Positions 48,349 to 57,774 are shown, counted from the stretch's first letter. The stretch: 64,000 nt of DNA from Prevotella falsenii DSM 22864 = JCM 15124 (GCF_000613945.1 NZ_BAJY01000004.1:60980-124979), one strand, 5' to 3'. Numbers and translations: made by a program. The notes: generated from the letters alone by a model not told the origin.

Positions 48349-48554
48349 ACTGATATTCCTTTTCTAAAGTCTTATTATTTAATGCCGAAAGAGCTTGTTT
48401 GAAGTATCGAAACAATGTTCTTTTACCCTACGATACAGCCCTTATATTTTTGAAATTCAAAAGTACTAATTTTATGAATAACCGCCAAACGATTGGCAGA
48501 ATATCTTCTATAACAGCATTTCGGCAGAATACATTCATCGTCAAAGCTACATTT

Positions 48555-49427
48555 CTATGCCTGCTTGGAGTGATGATAAGCCAGCATTCCACGAATGGGA
48601 GACTGCTCTACCCTATCTGCTTCAAAGCCAAACTTTGCAGCTGCCTTCTCAAAAGTACTGCGGAAGTGGTAGGCTATGCTGCCTATCGCCGACACGTTCT
48701 TCGCTCCATACGAGGCATATTCGCAGACATTGCGCTCAAAGAAAAGCTCAAAGTTTTGCCGTACCAATGCTTCCAATTCGGGCAAATCAAAATGTCGGTT
48801 TATGAATTTTGCGGTAGAAGCCAAGTATCTGTTTGCCAATGGTTTGCGATAAACGTTTTCAATGATGTCCTGATAGGTAAGATTTTCTTCGCGAAGGTAT
48901 AACTCTCGGATAGCCTCGGGCAGTCCGCCTTTAAACATTCCGTTTATAAAGAGCTTCCCTAAAGCAGCCCCACTGCCTTCGTCACCTAAGATATAACCCA
49001 ACGGCGGAACATTTTTTACTATCGTTTTTCCATCGTAAAAACAACTGTTCGAGCCTGTTCCCAATATGCAAACGATGCCCGATGTGCTGCCACACAAGGC
49101 TCTGGCTGCGCCCAGCAAGTCGCCGGCAACTTCCACTTTCGCTTCTACAAAGGTTTCAGACAAGCAATTTTTCATCTTGGGTTGCACGCTTTCCGTACAC
49201 CCTGCCCCATAGAATGCAACCGATTTAATCAGGTTTGCTGCATCGGTATCCGCTAAAACAGATATTAACCGAGGTAGTACTTCGTTCTTTAAAATAAGTT
49301 CTATCTCGCTGTCTGATTGATGAAAAGGATTAATTCCCTGCGTTGAAATCACTTTATCGTTGTTTGCTTCTCCGCCCGAAACTATCCAATCGGTTTTTGT
49401 ACTGCCACTATCCGCTATCAGTATCAT
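48555..49427 (-). CDS. BadF/BadG-type ATPase, N-acetylglucosamine kinase-like
   Basis: 290 residues of the ASKHA fold. The phosphate-1 loop ILIADSGSTKTDWIV is followed by ICILGTGSNSCFYDGK and LGYILGDEGSGAALGKLF. This pattern matches the BadF/BadG/BcrA/BcrD group used for GlcNAc kinases, so phosphorylation of an amino sugar is inferred. The frame opens to 49481, but the ATG at 49427 begins the conserved loop and follows a -7 box. The 206 nt between it and exbB show nothing I recognise. Confidence 0.85.
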   Translation of the reverse strand: MILIADSGSTKTDWIVSGGEANNDKVISTQGINPFHQSDSEIELILKNEVLPRLISVLADTDAANLIKSVAFYGAGCTESVQPKMKNCLSETFVEAKVEVAGDLLGAARALCGSTSGIVCILGTGSNSCFYDGKTIVKNVPPLGYILGDEGSGAALGKLFINGMFKGGLPEAIRELYLREENLTYQDIIENVYRKPLANRYLASTAKFINRHFDLPELEALVRQNFELFFERNVCEYASYGAKNVSAIGSIAYHFRSTFEKAAAKFGFEADRVEQSPIRGMLAYHHSKQA

Positions 49428-49444
49428 ACGCTTTGTTTTGCTTG

Positions 49445-49452
49445 CAAAAGTA
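49445..49452 (-). promoter_or_regulatory. Promoter -7 box for the BadF-type kinase
   Basis: TACTTTTG on the minus strand, 17 nt before the ATG at 49427, which rules out the longer start. Confidence 0.55.
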
Positions 49453-49590
49453 CAAAAAACTTCAAAATAAAATACTTTCATAGTATTATAAAACGTTAGT
49501 TCGGTATAAAAAGCATTTAAAGCAGACCATCTCGCAGGTATTTTCCGGCAAGCCTCGATAATGCAATAGAGAGCATTTCTTTCCGTTTCA

Positions 49591-49780
49591 TTTTGTAAAG
49601 ATAATTCTGTTAAAAAGTGATATAATCGTTTTGGCGTTGCGAAACCGTAGGTTTTGCGATGTAAAACCTACGCTTTTACCGTGCAAAACCTACGGTTTTG
49701 GAACGCAAAACAATAGGTTTTGTAATGCATTGATGCAGAGATAGTTATGCAATAGCTACGCTTGCGAAAAATATTTACAT
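49591..49780 (+). repeat. Dispersed repeat family 1, full copy
   Basis: From ATTTTGTAAAGATAATTCTG to GCGAAAAATATTTACAT, with AAAACCTACGCTTTTACCGT in the middle block. Confidence 0.85.
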
Positions 49781-49808
49781 ATATATTACCTTCTTTTCGT
49801 TCATTAAA

Positions 49809-49946
49809 TAACGTGATTTTGGTGTAAGAATTGGACGAAGAAACTCCATTTCTTTTTGATTATAAGCATATTAAATCGCGACCGGTTCTTTCTTTAAGCA
49901 TCTTATAAATAATATACCCGCATAATTATTATATCGAAATCACATA
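49809..49946. mobile_element. MITE-like family 3, diverged copy (about 138 bp)
   Basis: Ends AACGTGATTTTGGTGTAAGA and TTATTATATCGAAATCACAT, with the shared interior GATTATAAGCATATTAAATC. It lies directly after a family 1 copy, as at 20.5 and 53.5 kb. Confidence 0.65.
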
Positions 49947-49999
49947 ATAAAGTATTAATAAACTTATGCGGATAGCTTGCATATTCACCTTATTATATA

Positions 50000-50007
50000 T
50001 ACCTTTG
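50000..50007 (+). promoter_or_regulatory. Promoter -7 box for kdsA
   Basis: TACCTTTG on the plus strand. Transcription would begin near 50012, which supports the ATG at 50071. Confidence 0.55.
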
Positions 50008-50070
50008 CATTATTAAACAGCTTTGGGGAAGCTACTTTCTCAACATTCTATACTTCATATTGTTCCGCAA

Positions 50071-50829
50071 ATGAATAGTAAAAACATCTATATCGCAGGT
50101 CCTTGCGTCATTGAAAGCCAAGAACTCCTGAACACTGTCGCTGCCGAATTGGTGCGCTTGAATAATAAATATGGCATAGACATAATTTTTAAAGCCAGTT
50201 TCGATAAGGCAAACCGCACCAGTCTGAACTCTTTCCGTGGACCGGGAATGGCAAAAGGGCTTGAAATGCTGCAAGAAATAAAAGACAAATACGGCTTACG
50301 GCTACTCACCGACATTCACGAAAGCTATCAAGCAGAAGCAGTAGGCAAAGTTGTAGATGTCGTTCAGATACCTGCTTTCCTGTGCAGACAAACCGATTTG
50401 CTGGTTGCAGCTGCCAAAACGGGAAAGATTGTGAACATTAAAAAAGCACAATTCCTTAGCGGAAAGGATATGAAATACCCGGTTGAAAAATGCAAAGAAA
50501 GCGGTGCGAAAGAGGTTTGGCTTACAGAACGCGGGAACAGCTTTGGTTATAACAATCTTGTTGTGGACTTTAGGAACATTCCCGATATGCAGGAATTTAG
50601 CCAAACCGTAATTATGGACTGCACACACAGCGTTCAGCGTCCGAGCGCAGGCAATGGAAAGACTGTCGGCGACCGCAAGTTTGTACCTTCAATGGCATTG
50701 GCTGCCAAGGCGTTTGGGGCGGACGGCTACTTCTTTGAAGTACACCCCGACCCGGACAAAGGGCTCAGCGATGCTGCCAATATGCTGGAATTAGCCAACC
50801 TTGAAAGTCTAATCGTACAACTACAATAA
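50071..50829 (+). CDS. kdsA: 3-deoxy-8-phosphooctulonate synthase (Kdo-8-phosphate synthase)
   Basis: Condenses arabinose-5-phosphate with phosphoenolpyruvate to Kdo-8-phosphate for the LPS inner core. 252 residues. Blocks: IYIAGPCVIESQELLNTVAA, FKASFDKANRTSLNSFRGPG, LLTDIHESYQAEAVG, VDVVQIPAFLCRQTDLLVAA and TERGNSFGYNNLVVDFRNIP. A TTG-initiated extension from 50023 is in frame but begins close to the promoter; the ATG at 50071 gives the standard start. It lies 21 nt before kdsD. Confidence 0.96.
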   Translation: MNSKNIYIAGPCVIESQELLNTVAAELVRLNNKYGIDIIFKASFDKANRTSLNSFRGPGMAKGLEMLQEIKDKYGLRLLTDIHESYQAEAVGKVVDVVQIPAFLCRQTDLLVAAAKTGKIVNIKKAQFLSGKDMKYPVEKCKESGAKEVWLTERGNSFGYNNLVVDFRNIPDMQEFSQTVIMDCTHSVQRPSAGNGKTVGDRKFVPSMALAAKAFGADGYFFEVHPDPDKGLSDAANMLELANLESLIVQLQ

Positions 50830-50850
50830 AGCGAAAGGGAGAAAAGCAAG

Positions 50851-51801
50851 ATGGAAAGTGTTAGAGATTACGCCATACAATGTATAAAAGACGAAGCCAA
50901 AGCCACATTAGCTTTAATAGAACAGTTGGACGAAAACTTCGATAAGGCAGTGGACTTGATGTACAACTGCAAAGGAAAAGTTATTGTTACGGGGGTTGGC
51001 AAAAGCGGAAACATAGGTGCCAAGATAGCTGCCACACTGTCATCGACGGGCACTCCTGCCTTCTTTGCTAACCCGTTAGATGTCTTCCACGGCGATTTGG
51101 GTGCCATGACAAAGGACGATGTCGTGTTGGCACTCTCTAATTCGGGGCAGACCGACGAACTTCTGCGCTTTATTCCGATGGTGTTGCACATGAACATTCC
51201 TATCATTGGCATGAGTGCCAACCCTAATTCGTTATTGGCAAAATACTCTACAACACATATAAAGGTATGGGTGGAGAAAGAAGCATGCCCACTGAATTTA
51301 GCTCCAACAAGCTCTACGACAGCCGCACTCGTAATGGGAGACGCTCTTGCCATTGCCCTAATGGAAGTCAGAAAGTTCCGTCCGAAAGACTTTGCACAGT
51401 TCCACCCCGGCGGAGAATTAGGCAAACGCTTGCTAACGACTGCACAAGACGTTATGCGTTCAGAGGATTTGCCTATCATTCCCAAAGAAATGCACTTGGG
51501 AGAAGCCATCATTCACGTCAGCAACGGTAAGTTGGGATTAGGCGTTTCCATTGAAAACGACAAGATTATCGGACTTATTACCGATGGCGACATACGCCGT
51601 GCGATGGAGAAATGGCAAGCTGAATTTTTCGATCACACTGTGGAAGACATCATGACAAGAACGCCTAAGACCGTTCTTCCTAATACCAAAATCACCGAAA
51701 TTCAAAGTATTATGCAAAAATACAAAGTGCATACGGTGTTGGTTTGCGATAAAGAACAAAGGCTATTGGGCGTTGTAGACCATTACAGTTGTATGATTTA
51801 A
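50851..51801 (+). CDS. kdsD: Arabinose-5-phosphate isomerase (KpsF/GutQ family)
   Basis: Converts ribulose-5-phosphate to arabinose-5-phosphate, the substrate of the adjacent kdsA product. 316 residues. An N-terminal SIS domain (about 30-170) has VIVTGVGKSGNIGAKIAATL, STGTPAFFANPLDVFHGDLG and NLAPTSSTTAALVMGDALAI. Two C-terminal CBS domains (about 200-316) follow, with the second ending in HTVLVCDKEQRLLGVVDHYS. Placement right behind kdsA makes the pathway assignment firm. Confidence 0.96.
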   Translation: MESVRDYAIQCIKDEAKATLALIEQLDENFDKAVDLMYNCKGKVIVTGVGKSGNIGAKIAATLSSTGTPAFFANPLDVFHGDLGAMTKDDVVLALSNSGQTDELLRFIPMVLHMNIPIIGMSANPNSLLAKYSTTHIKVWVEKEACPLNLAPTSSTTAALVMGDALAIALMEVRKFRPKDFAQFHPGGELGKRLLTTAQDVMRSEDLPIIPKEMHLGEAIIHVSNGKLGLGVSIENDKIIGLITDGDIRRAMEKWQAEFFDHTVEDIMTRTPKTVLPNTKITEIQSIMQKYKVHTVLVCDKEQRLLGVVDHYSCMI

Positions 51802-51866
51802 CGGTGCGTTTCAAAGCAAAGAAGAATACAAAAGACTAATAAAAAAGAACACAAAAGGCGAATAGT

Positions 51867-53185
51867 GTGAAGAAAACAGAAAGAAAATCACCTTTATTTA
51901 CCTTGTTATTACTATGGTTTGCTGCTATTTGGCAGCCTATAATGGCAAGTTCTGCAACCGACAAGCAGCATTCTCTGCAAACAAGCTCCGATTCTTTGCT
52001 TGTGCAACAGCTGAAAAAGAAAGGCATACAGTTCAGCAACAACAATTCGGTAATACTATTGGCAAGTGGTCAAGAGAAATTCGACGACCTGTTTAAAGCC
52101 ATTGAGCAGGCTCATTCAAGCATTCACTTAGAGTATTTCAACTTCAGAAACGACTCGATTAATAACGAACTGATTACTCGTCTTGCGAAGAAAGTACAAG
52201 AAGGAGTAGAGGTCAGGGCGATATTCGATGGGTTTGGCAATGCCAGTAATAATCGTCCGATGCGTAAAAGGCATTTAAAAGAAATCAGAAAGAAGGGCAT
52301 TGAAATATACGAATTTAAGCCAATAGCTTTCCCTTGGATACACGATGTGTTCAATCGCGACCACCGCAAGATTGTTGTTATCGACGGAAAGATAGCATAT
52401 ACAGGCGGTATGAACGTTGCCGACTACTATATTAAAGGAACGAAAGCTGTTGGAGAATGGCACGATATGCATTGCAGGATAGAAGCGATGCCGTAAACAC
52501 ACTGCAAAAGATATTCTTGCAAATGTGGTATAAGGTGTCGGGGCAAAATATTCATGGCGCAAAATATTATCGAGGCATAAGCAATGCCGACTATGTAAAA
52601 GGACTAAAATCGGACACTTGCCATTCTGCAAACCATAAAATGGTAGGCATTATCGACCGAGAACCTCATGTTTCAAAAGACATTATCAGAACTTTCTATG
52701 AGAAAGCTATCGATGATGCACAAGATAGCATAAAGATTATAAACCCTTATTTCACACTCAATCCGAGGCTAAGAAGGGCGTTAAAGAATGCTGCAAAACG
52801 TGGAGTGAAGGTAGAAATAATGCTGAGTGTCAAGAGCGATATTCCGCTGACACCCGACTGCGGATACTATAATGCACATAAGCTGATGAAGAACGGTTGT
52901 ACAATCTGGTTGTTCAAGCCGGGCTTTCACCATACAAAAATCATACTTGTAGATGGGAAAATCTGCACCGTAGGTTCGGCAAACCTGAATGCTCGCAGCT
53001 TAAGATGGGACCGAGAAGTAAACGCTGTGATTATAGATAAAGAGACAACGAAAAAATTAGACAATCTTTTTGAAAGTCAGAAGAGAGAGTGTTTTAAATT
53101 AACGGAAGAGAAATGGAAAGAATGGAGAACCCCTTGGCAAAGGTTTAAAGGCTGGCTGGGTTTCCTCCTCTCTCCTTTCCTATAA
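51867..53185 (+). pseudogene. cls: Cardiolipin synthase (phospholipase D family) with a frameshift
   Basis: A membrane-associated enzyme joining two phosphatidylglycerols or a related pair. About 439 residues if repaired. A GTG at 51867 opens a signal/anchor segment (SPLFTLLLLWFAAIWQPIMA). Both HKD motifs are present: HRKIVVID in RDHRKIVVIDGKIAYTGG and HTKIILVD in HHTKIILVDGKICTVGS. The frame breaks near 52487, where GAAGCGATG should read GAAGGCGATG (IEGDAVNTLQ), so one G is missing. The break sits between the two motifs; a consensus error is likely. It lies 65 nt after kdsD. Confidence 0.85.
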
Positions 53186-53292
53186 TCGTAAAGTTACGTA
53201 AATTCGGCATAAGAAAGCAGGTAAAGCAAGCTATCTCATAGATGTTTTTAAACAAGTTCCGCTGATGAAACAATGTGAGTTTTTCGGTTTAA

Positions 53293-53480
53293 TCTTGTAA
53301 AGATAATTCTGTTAAAAAGTGATATAATCGCTTTGGCATTGCGAAACCGTAGGTTTTGCAGTGTAAAACCTACGCTTTTACCGTGCAAAACCTACGGTTT
53401 TGGAACGCGAAACAATAGGTTTTGTAATGCACTGGAGGATAGATGGTTACGTGAAAGTTACGATTGCGAAAAATGTTTAC
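53293..53480 (+). repeat. Dispersed repeat family 1, full copy
   Basis: From CTTGTAAAGATAATTCTGTT to GCGAAAAATGTTTACG with all palindromic blocks present. Confidence 0.85.
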
Positions 53481-53511
53481 GTTTTTATTGTCTTCTTTTC
53501 GCTTATGAAAT

Positions 53512-53652
53512 AAAGTGGGTTCGGTGTAAGATTTCGATGACGAAGATATTTTATTTCTTTCTGATTATAAGCACATTAAAGCATAATCACTTCTTTCTTT
53601 AAGTATCTTAATGAAGAATATGCGGGCATAATACTTATACCGAACTCACGTA
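53512..53652. mobile_element. MITE-like family 3, full copy (141 bp)
   Basis: Ends AAAGTGGGTTCGGTGTAAGA and ACTTATACCGAACTCACGTA, interior CTGATTATAAGCACATTAAA. Same length as the copy at 20.57 kb. Its right end touches the stop of the LuxR-type gene. Confidence 0.75.
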
Positions 53653-53655
53653 AAG

Positions 53656-54267
53656 TCAGATTTTATTTATATCTACATATCCGTTCATAATGGCATAGAT
53701 GGTCAGAGCCGAGACACTCTTCATACCCAGCTTTTCCATAATGTTCTTTCGGTGCGTTATAACAGTGGTTAAACTAATGCCGAGCTTAATCGCAACCTCC
53801 TTATTTATATAGCCTTGTACCACTAAAGACAATACTTCTATTTCGCGATTGCTCAATATTTTATTCTTCAAAACCTGCGGCATTTCGGGCAAATTCCTAC
53901 CTCCCGCATGTCCGTGTTGCTCTACCGTAAGCAGGCTGCGCACCAATTCTTCTTCGCTAACATTAACGCAGATGCTATGGAAACCTGACAATTGCGAGTT
54001 CGGGTCTTTGGAAATGGTCAGCAATATTGTTTTCTGTCTGCGTTCGGTAAAGAATGCTCTATTCTCCAAAACAATGGTTTGAGCCGCAAAAAAATGAAAA
54101 AACAAGTCGGGATTAGCCGCAAAAAAGTCATCGAAAGTAGAGAAAGCTTCTACTTCTATTATTGGCATTACATTTTGAAGAATATTCTTCAATCCAAGTA
54201 TAGCGAGCATATTAGGGTCGATAACCGCAACACGCGGTCGCCCGTTCATCATTTTTCCCATATCCAT
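53656..54267 (-). CDS. LuxR-family regulator with receiver-like N-terminus
   Basis: About 203 residues. The N-terminal part (RPRVAVIDPNMLAILGLKNI) looks like a degenerate receiver domain: an acidic residue sits near the first strand, but no clear phospho-acceptor Asp context is visible. The C-terminal helix-turn-helix (about 140-203) has LSNREIEVLSLVVQGYINKE and GISLTTVITHRKNIMEKLGM. The frame opens to 54357 but would overlap the upstream gene; 54267 is the first ATG after its stop, and 54261 or 54252 are alternatives. It closely resembles its upstream neighbour at the C-terminus, so the two form a paralogous pair. Confidence 0.82.
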   Translation of the reverse strand: MDMGKMMNGRPRVAVIDPNMLAILGLKNILQNVMPIIEVEAFSTFDDFFAANPDLFFHFFAAQTIVLENRAFFTERRQKTILLTISKDPNSQLSGFHSICVNVSEEELVRSLLTVEQHGHAGGRNLPEMPQVLKNKILSNREIEVLSLVVQGYINKEVAIKLGISLTTVITHRKNIMEKLGMKSVSALTIYAIMNGYVDINKI

Positions 54268-54340
54268 AGCGGACAAATTTACAAGTATTCTCTTAAGAGA
54301 TGAAAGGAGACTACTACTTTTTAGGTATCCGTAAATGCTA

Positions 54341-55297
54341 TTACAGGCTAACGGCACCTATATCTACCAAGTTGTTTACAATAGCGTAAATGGTGAGACC
54401 TGCCGGAGAATGGATTTGCAATTTACGTGCAATGTTTCTTCGATGGGTAATAACGGTATTCGTAGAAATGCACAAATGGTTGGCTATCTCTTTGTTTGTC
54501 ATTCCTTGCACCACACAAATAATGACATCTTTCTCACGGTCGCTCAGTGTTTCGCCTGTATCGGGCTGCTTGCTCAGCATACTTGAGATTTTCACAGACA
54601 CATCGTTCTGCTTGCTCTTCAGCTCCAAATGGCGGATAGCAGGTATGAGCAGCTCTTCCTCAACATCTGCATGCTGGTCCAACCACTCCTCGCAATGGTA
54701 AATATCGTATAGTGTTGCCGTGAGCTGACTGTTGCGATGAGAGTCTGAAGGCAGATATTTAATAATGATGTTCTTAAGTTCGTGCAACTTCACATCGGTT
54801 TGCTTGTGGTGCTTAGAGAAAGTTTCTATATCGTAATTATTATTTGTTTGCCCCGACAAAAGAGAATCGACATAAGGGAAAACCATTTTCTCTTCATACT
54901 GCATGTGGTTGCGAATGTCGTGTGCATATTCGTCGTACAACTTCAAAATAAGTCGTGCTAAATTGTCGTTCTCGTCCAATGAGTCCACAAGCTTTTTACG
55001 AATGAACGGCAATTGAAAGTCCAAATAGTAAGTATGGAAGGCTTTCAGGTATTTCACTAAGGTTGGTATGGAGAGCCTGTCGGCATCGTCGTACTCCTTA
55101 TAACCATTCATTGTAAAATTCACGATAGACAAAAAGGTATAGGTATCAACATTCTGGCTCTCGCAAACTTCCCGAACAGTTTTATCGCCGAAGCCCAAAT
55201 TAATGCCGAAACTGCCAAGAGCTTGTAGTAGGTCGTAATTATCGCTGATAAGAGAAATCATCTTATCTTCAGCCTCATACATTTTATGATTTTTCAT
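54341..55297 (-). CDS. Hemerythrin-like domain fused to LuxR-type DNA-binding domain
   Basis: 318 residues in three parts. The first (about 10-70, LLQALGSFGINLGFGDKTVR) resembles the ScdA/RIC DUF542 region. A four-helix hemerythrin-like domain follows, with spaced ligand candidates: FHTYYLDFQ, YAHDIRNHMQYEEKMVFP, FSKHHKQTDVKLHEL and WLDQHADVEEELLIP. The end is a LuxR helix-turn-helix (about 250-318, LSDREKDVIICVVQGMTNKE and CISTNTVITHRRNIARKL). A di-iron site that senses oxygen, NO or iron and directly controls DNA binding is inferred. Target genes are unknown. It is followed by the second LuxR-type gene. Confidence 0.85.
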   Translation of the reverse strand: MKNHKMYEAEDKMISLISDNYDLLQALGSFGINLGFGDKTVREVCESQNVDTYTFLSIVNFTMNGYKEYDDADRLSIPTLVKYLKAFHTYYLDFQLPFIRKKLVDSLDENDNLARLILKLYDEYAHDIRNHMQYEEKMVFPYVDSLLSGQTNNNYDIETFSKHHKQTDVKLHELKNIIIKYLPSDSHRNSQLTATLYDIYHCEEWLDQHADVEEELLIPAIRHLELKSKQNDVSVKISSMLSKQPDTGETLSDREKDVIICVVQGMTNKEIANHLCISTNTVITHRRNIARKLQIHSPAGLTIYAIVNNLVDIGAVSL

Positions 55298-55484
55298 TTG
55301 GTTCGCATTTTATTTAAATATCTTTGTATAAGATAATCCATTTTGGGAAGATGAAAGTAGATTTTCGCCTTCCATATTACTATATTCATGCAAAATAATA
55401 ACATTTTTACGAATTGTGCAATAGCAATAAGTAGGTATTTTAAAATACCAAACAATTAGTATTGCAGCAAACAAATAATGATGG

Positions 55485-55492
55485 TATCTTTG
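55485..55492 (+). promoter_or_regulatory. Promoter -7 box for the candidate small RNA
   Basis: TATCTTTG on the plus strand, 7-10 nt before the first base-paired segment of the RNA. There is no start codon or open frame behind it. Confidence 0.55.
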
Positions 55493-55499
55493 CAATCAA

Positions 55500-55630
55500 A
55501 TAGGGTGCAGGGATAATTGCAACTCTCGTACAGTGGTTATAGTTACGGACGACAAGGTATGAACTTGGTTTTCTTCACTATTCTGCTGCGAGACAGCAAT
55601 TAGGTAACTGCACTCTTTTTATTTTGCAAA
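55500..55630 (+). ncRNA. Candidate structured RNA, 6S-like
   Basis: About 115-120 nt of non-coding sequence between a -7 box and a T-rich tail. The two ends pair in register: GGGTGCAG with CTGCACTC, AATTGC with GCAATT, and TCTCG with CGAGA, separated by unpaired bulges. The result is one long interrupted hairpin. Such a rod with internal bubbles, directly behind a promoter and ending in TTTTTATTTT, is the form of 6S RNA, which binds RNA polymerase; a compact 6S class is known in Bacteroidota. The class is inferred from shape only. The adjoining stretches 55298-55484 and 55631-55875 show nothing I recognise. Confidence 0.5.
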
Positions 55631-55875
55631 TGTACTAATATTTAAATAAATAGAACAGAAAATTAAGAAAAAACACGAAATTAACCCTATAAAAACTAAC
55701 AAGCCAAACAGTATTTCTTATTTTATGCTTATTCGTAAACATGCACGGCAAGACATAATTCTGCCTCTAAAATTCGGTTACGAAAGTGTTTGGATTTTAT
55801 TGCAACAACTCTGCAACTATCTGTAATCGGTTTTTTTGCTTTTGCCTACCGAACTTTTACTTTCTTCGGTAACTA

Positions 55876-56694
55876 CTATTTGGTAGGATAGCTGTATCGG
55901 TTGAAATCGTAAAATCCGCTACGTTGGCCGGGCAAATGGTCGAATTCTACGTTTATGGAGAACGAATTTTGATTGTTCTCTCCCCATTGATAGGTAACGC
56001 CACCACCTATTCTGTCCATAAATCTACTATCAGCCATTCCGTAACCCCAACCTGCATACATTGGCAAAAAGCCCATGCCATAACCGCCAAATGCACCATA
56101 TCCCATTGTCCAAGGAACGAAGTTGCCGGAATTAAAGGCTTTCTGAACAAAGGCGTATGCACTCCAATGTTCGTCGAACCGGTAGCCCAAAATAGCATTT
56201 ATGCCCGCAGTGGTATAGTTGGAACCGCCATAGGTTACATTATTTATATAGCCGCCTACCGCCAAGGTTGCTTTTTTCGATAGATTGGTAACGTACATCA
56301 GCGATACATCTTGCGAAAAACCGGCACCATGGTTGTACCCATTGCCCAAGTTGGCAAATACCGATGCACTGAGGTTTACGTTCAGTCCCTTGTGCAATCG
56401 CCATGTATTAAAGCCCCAGCCATAGCCCCAATAAGGATAATACATATCGTTATTGGTGATGGCTTGCCCGTTTTCATCGACAAGCGGCAGGTTTCTGTCT
56501 ATCTGTTGCTGCTCCCGTTCTTCTGCCAAAAAGCGTGCGTATTCCTTCTCAGCCTCTGTTGCTTGCCTGTATCCTTGCAGACGTGAAGACTCTATTGGTG
56601 CGACAACCGTCGTATCAACGTTAGTATAAACATCTTGCGCGTACATTCCGACGCCAAGAAGCAACGCTATGGCTATGATAAATATCTTCTTCAT
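55876..56694 (-). CDS. Exported protein, probable outer-membrane barrel
   Basis: About 272 residues. A signal peptide (MKKIFIIAIALLLGVGMYAQ) and a charged region (EAEKEYARFLAEEREQQQID) come first. A Gly-, Tyr- and Trp-rich part with alternating strands follows (LNVNLSASVFANLGNGYNHG, ATLAVGGYINNVTYGGSNYT, GYGAFGGYGMGFLPMYAGWG). It looks like a small beta-barrel of the Bacteroidales cell surface. I do not recognise a named family. The frame starts at 56703, but the ATG at 56694 begins the signal peptide. Confidence 0.75.
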   Translation of the reverse strand: MKKIFIIAIALLLGVGMYAQDVYTNVDTTVVAPIESSRLQGYRQATEAEKEYARFLAEEREQQQIDRNLPLVDENGQAITNNDMYYPYWGYGWGFNTWRLHKGLNVNLSASVFANLGNGYNHGAGFSQDVSLMYVTNLSKKATLAVGGYINNVTYGGSNYTTAGINAILGYRFDEHWSAYAFVQKAFNSGNFVPWTMGYGAFGGYGMGFLPMYAGWGYGMADSRFMDRIGGGVTYQWGENNQNSFSINVEFDHLPGQRSGFYDFNRYSYPTK

Positions 56695-56764
56695 ACAATG
56701 CAAATTTAGGATATTGGAACTTAACAGCCAAAGAAATTAAAAGTATTTAATCTTTTCTATGATT

Positions 56765-57721
56765 TTATTCCTGTGTATGTTCCTTCTTCATTATTAAAGG
56801 AGGGTCGGTCGTAAAGATAAATACCGTTGCGGCATGGAACACCTGTCCCGGGTTAATATTTGTACTTATCTTTTCCTTGTTCTCATCGTAGCCGGTGTGA
56901 AGAGGTTGGAAAGAAATGCCCGTACTGTTTCTGCCGTATGAGTTTATGCGCAAAGTAGGTTCGTATGTGTACACCGTCATCACTCTGCCGCTCTGTGCAT
57001 CGAAAAGAATGGCAGCGGGTTTCTGCACATTGGCAGGGTGTCTCAACTGAAAAGCGTGGTTGTATCCGTTTTGCAAATCGTTGATACGTTCGCCCAATTC
57101 TCTCGGTTGAATGAAGTTCAACGGCGTATAGCGCACGTTTTCTTGCTCGCCCGTAAGCATCATATCCGTATCGAAGACATTCGTTTTATGCGAATCTATC
57201 CACAAATGTTGCTTCAGAATAGAGCGATTGGGGTCGCCCGACAGATTGAAAACGATGCCGTTGGTAAGTTTATAGCGCGTTGGAGCAGTGGAAGTCATTC
57301 GGTAATCAATGTCGAGTGCGTTCTGGTCGGACAGCGTATAGGTTACCGAGAAATTCATTTTGCCGTCAAATTCACCGTCTTTGCTGTCTGCAACATAACG
57401 AAAAGTTACGGCTTGGTGGTCTGCGCTGACTACTTCCCAAACCTTATCGGACAGCGCAGGACTTACCTTTCCGTCGATACTCATCATCGTTGCACCAAGC
57501 ATCGGATTGTTCTTGTAGTCGGATATATGTTTATAACCTTTTATTACAGGTTCCAATCTGCCATTCCAGTTATACACTTCGAGCTGTATGAGACGTGCGC
57601 CATAGTTGCTTACCACGGCTTTCATACCCGTATCGTTTATTAACTGAAAGGTTTGTACCTCTTGCGCCGATAGCACAAGAGAGAAAAGACAAGCTATTAT
57701 GGCAAAACTTAGGTGCTTCAT
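56765..57721 (-). CDS. Aldose 1-epimerase family protein, exported
   Basis: 318 residues. A signal peptide (MKHLSFAIIACLFSLVLSAQ) is followed by a galactose mutarotase-like beta-sandwich with TGMKAVVSNYGARLIQLEVY near the start, NGIVFNLSGDPNRSILKQHL in the middle, and SFQPLHTGYDENKEKISTNI near the end. Family members interconvert alpha and beta anomers of aldoses. Export to the periplasm suggests a role in using sugars released from glycans. No sugar-utilisation genes are adjacent, so the substrate is open. Confidence 0.85.
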   Translation of the reverse strand: MKHLSFAIIACLFSLVLSAQEVQTFQLINDTGMKAVVSNYGARLIQLEVYNWNGRLEPVIKGYKHISDYKNNPMLGATMMSIDGKVSPALSDKVWEVVSADHQAVTFRYVADSKDGEFDGKMNFSVTYTLSDQNALDIDYRMTSTAPTRYKLTNGIVFNLSGDPNRSILKQHLWIDSHKTNVFDTDMMLTGEQENVRYTPLNFIQPRELGERINDLQNGYNHAFQLRHPANVQKPAAILFDAQSGRVMTVYTYEPTLRINSYGRNSTGISFQPLHTGYDENKEKISTNINPGQVFHAATVFIFTTDPPLIMKKEHTQE

Positions 57722-57774
57722 TGTTTTCGATTTTAGATTGGCTGACTCATGCGTCTCACCATATATTATTATTG

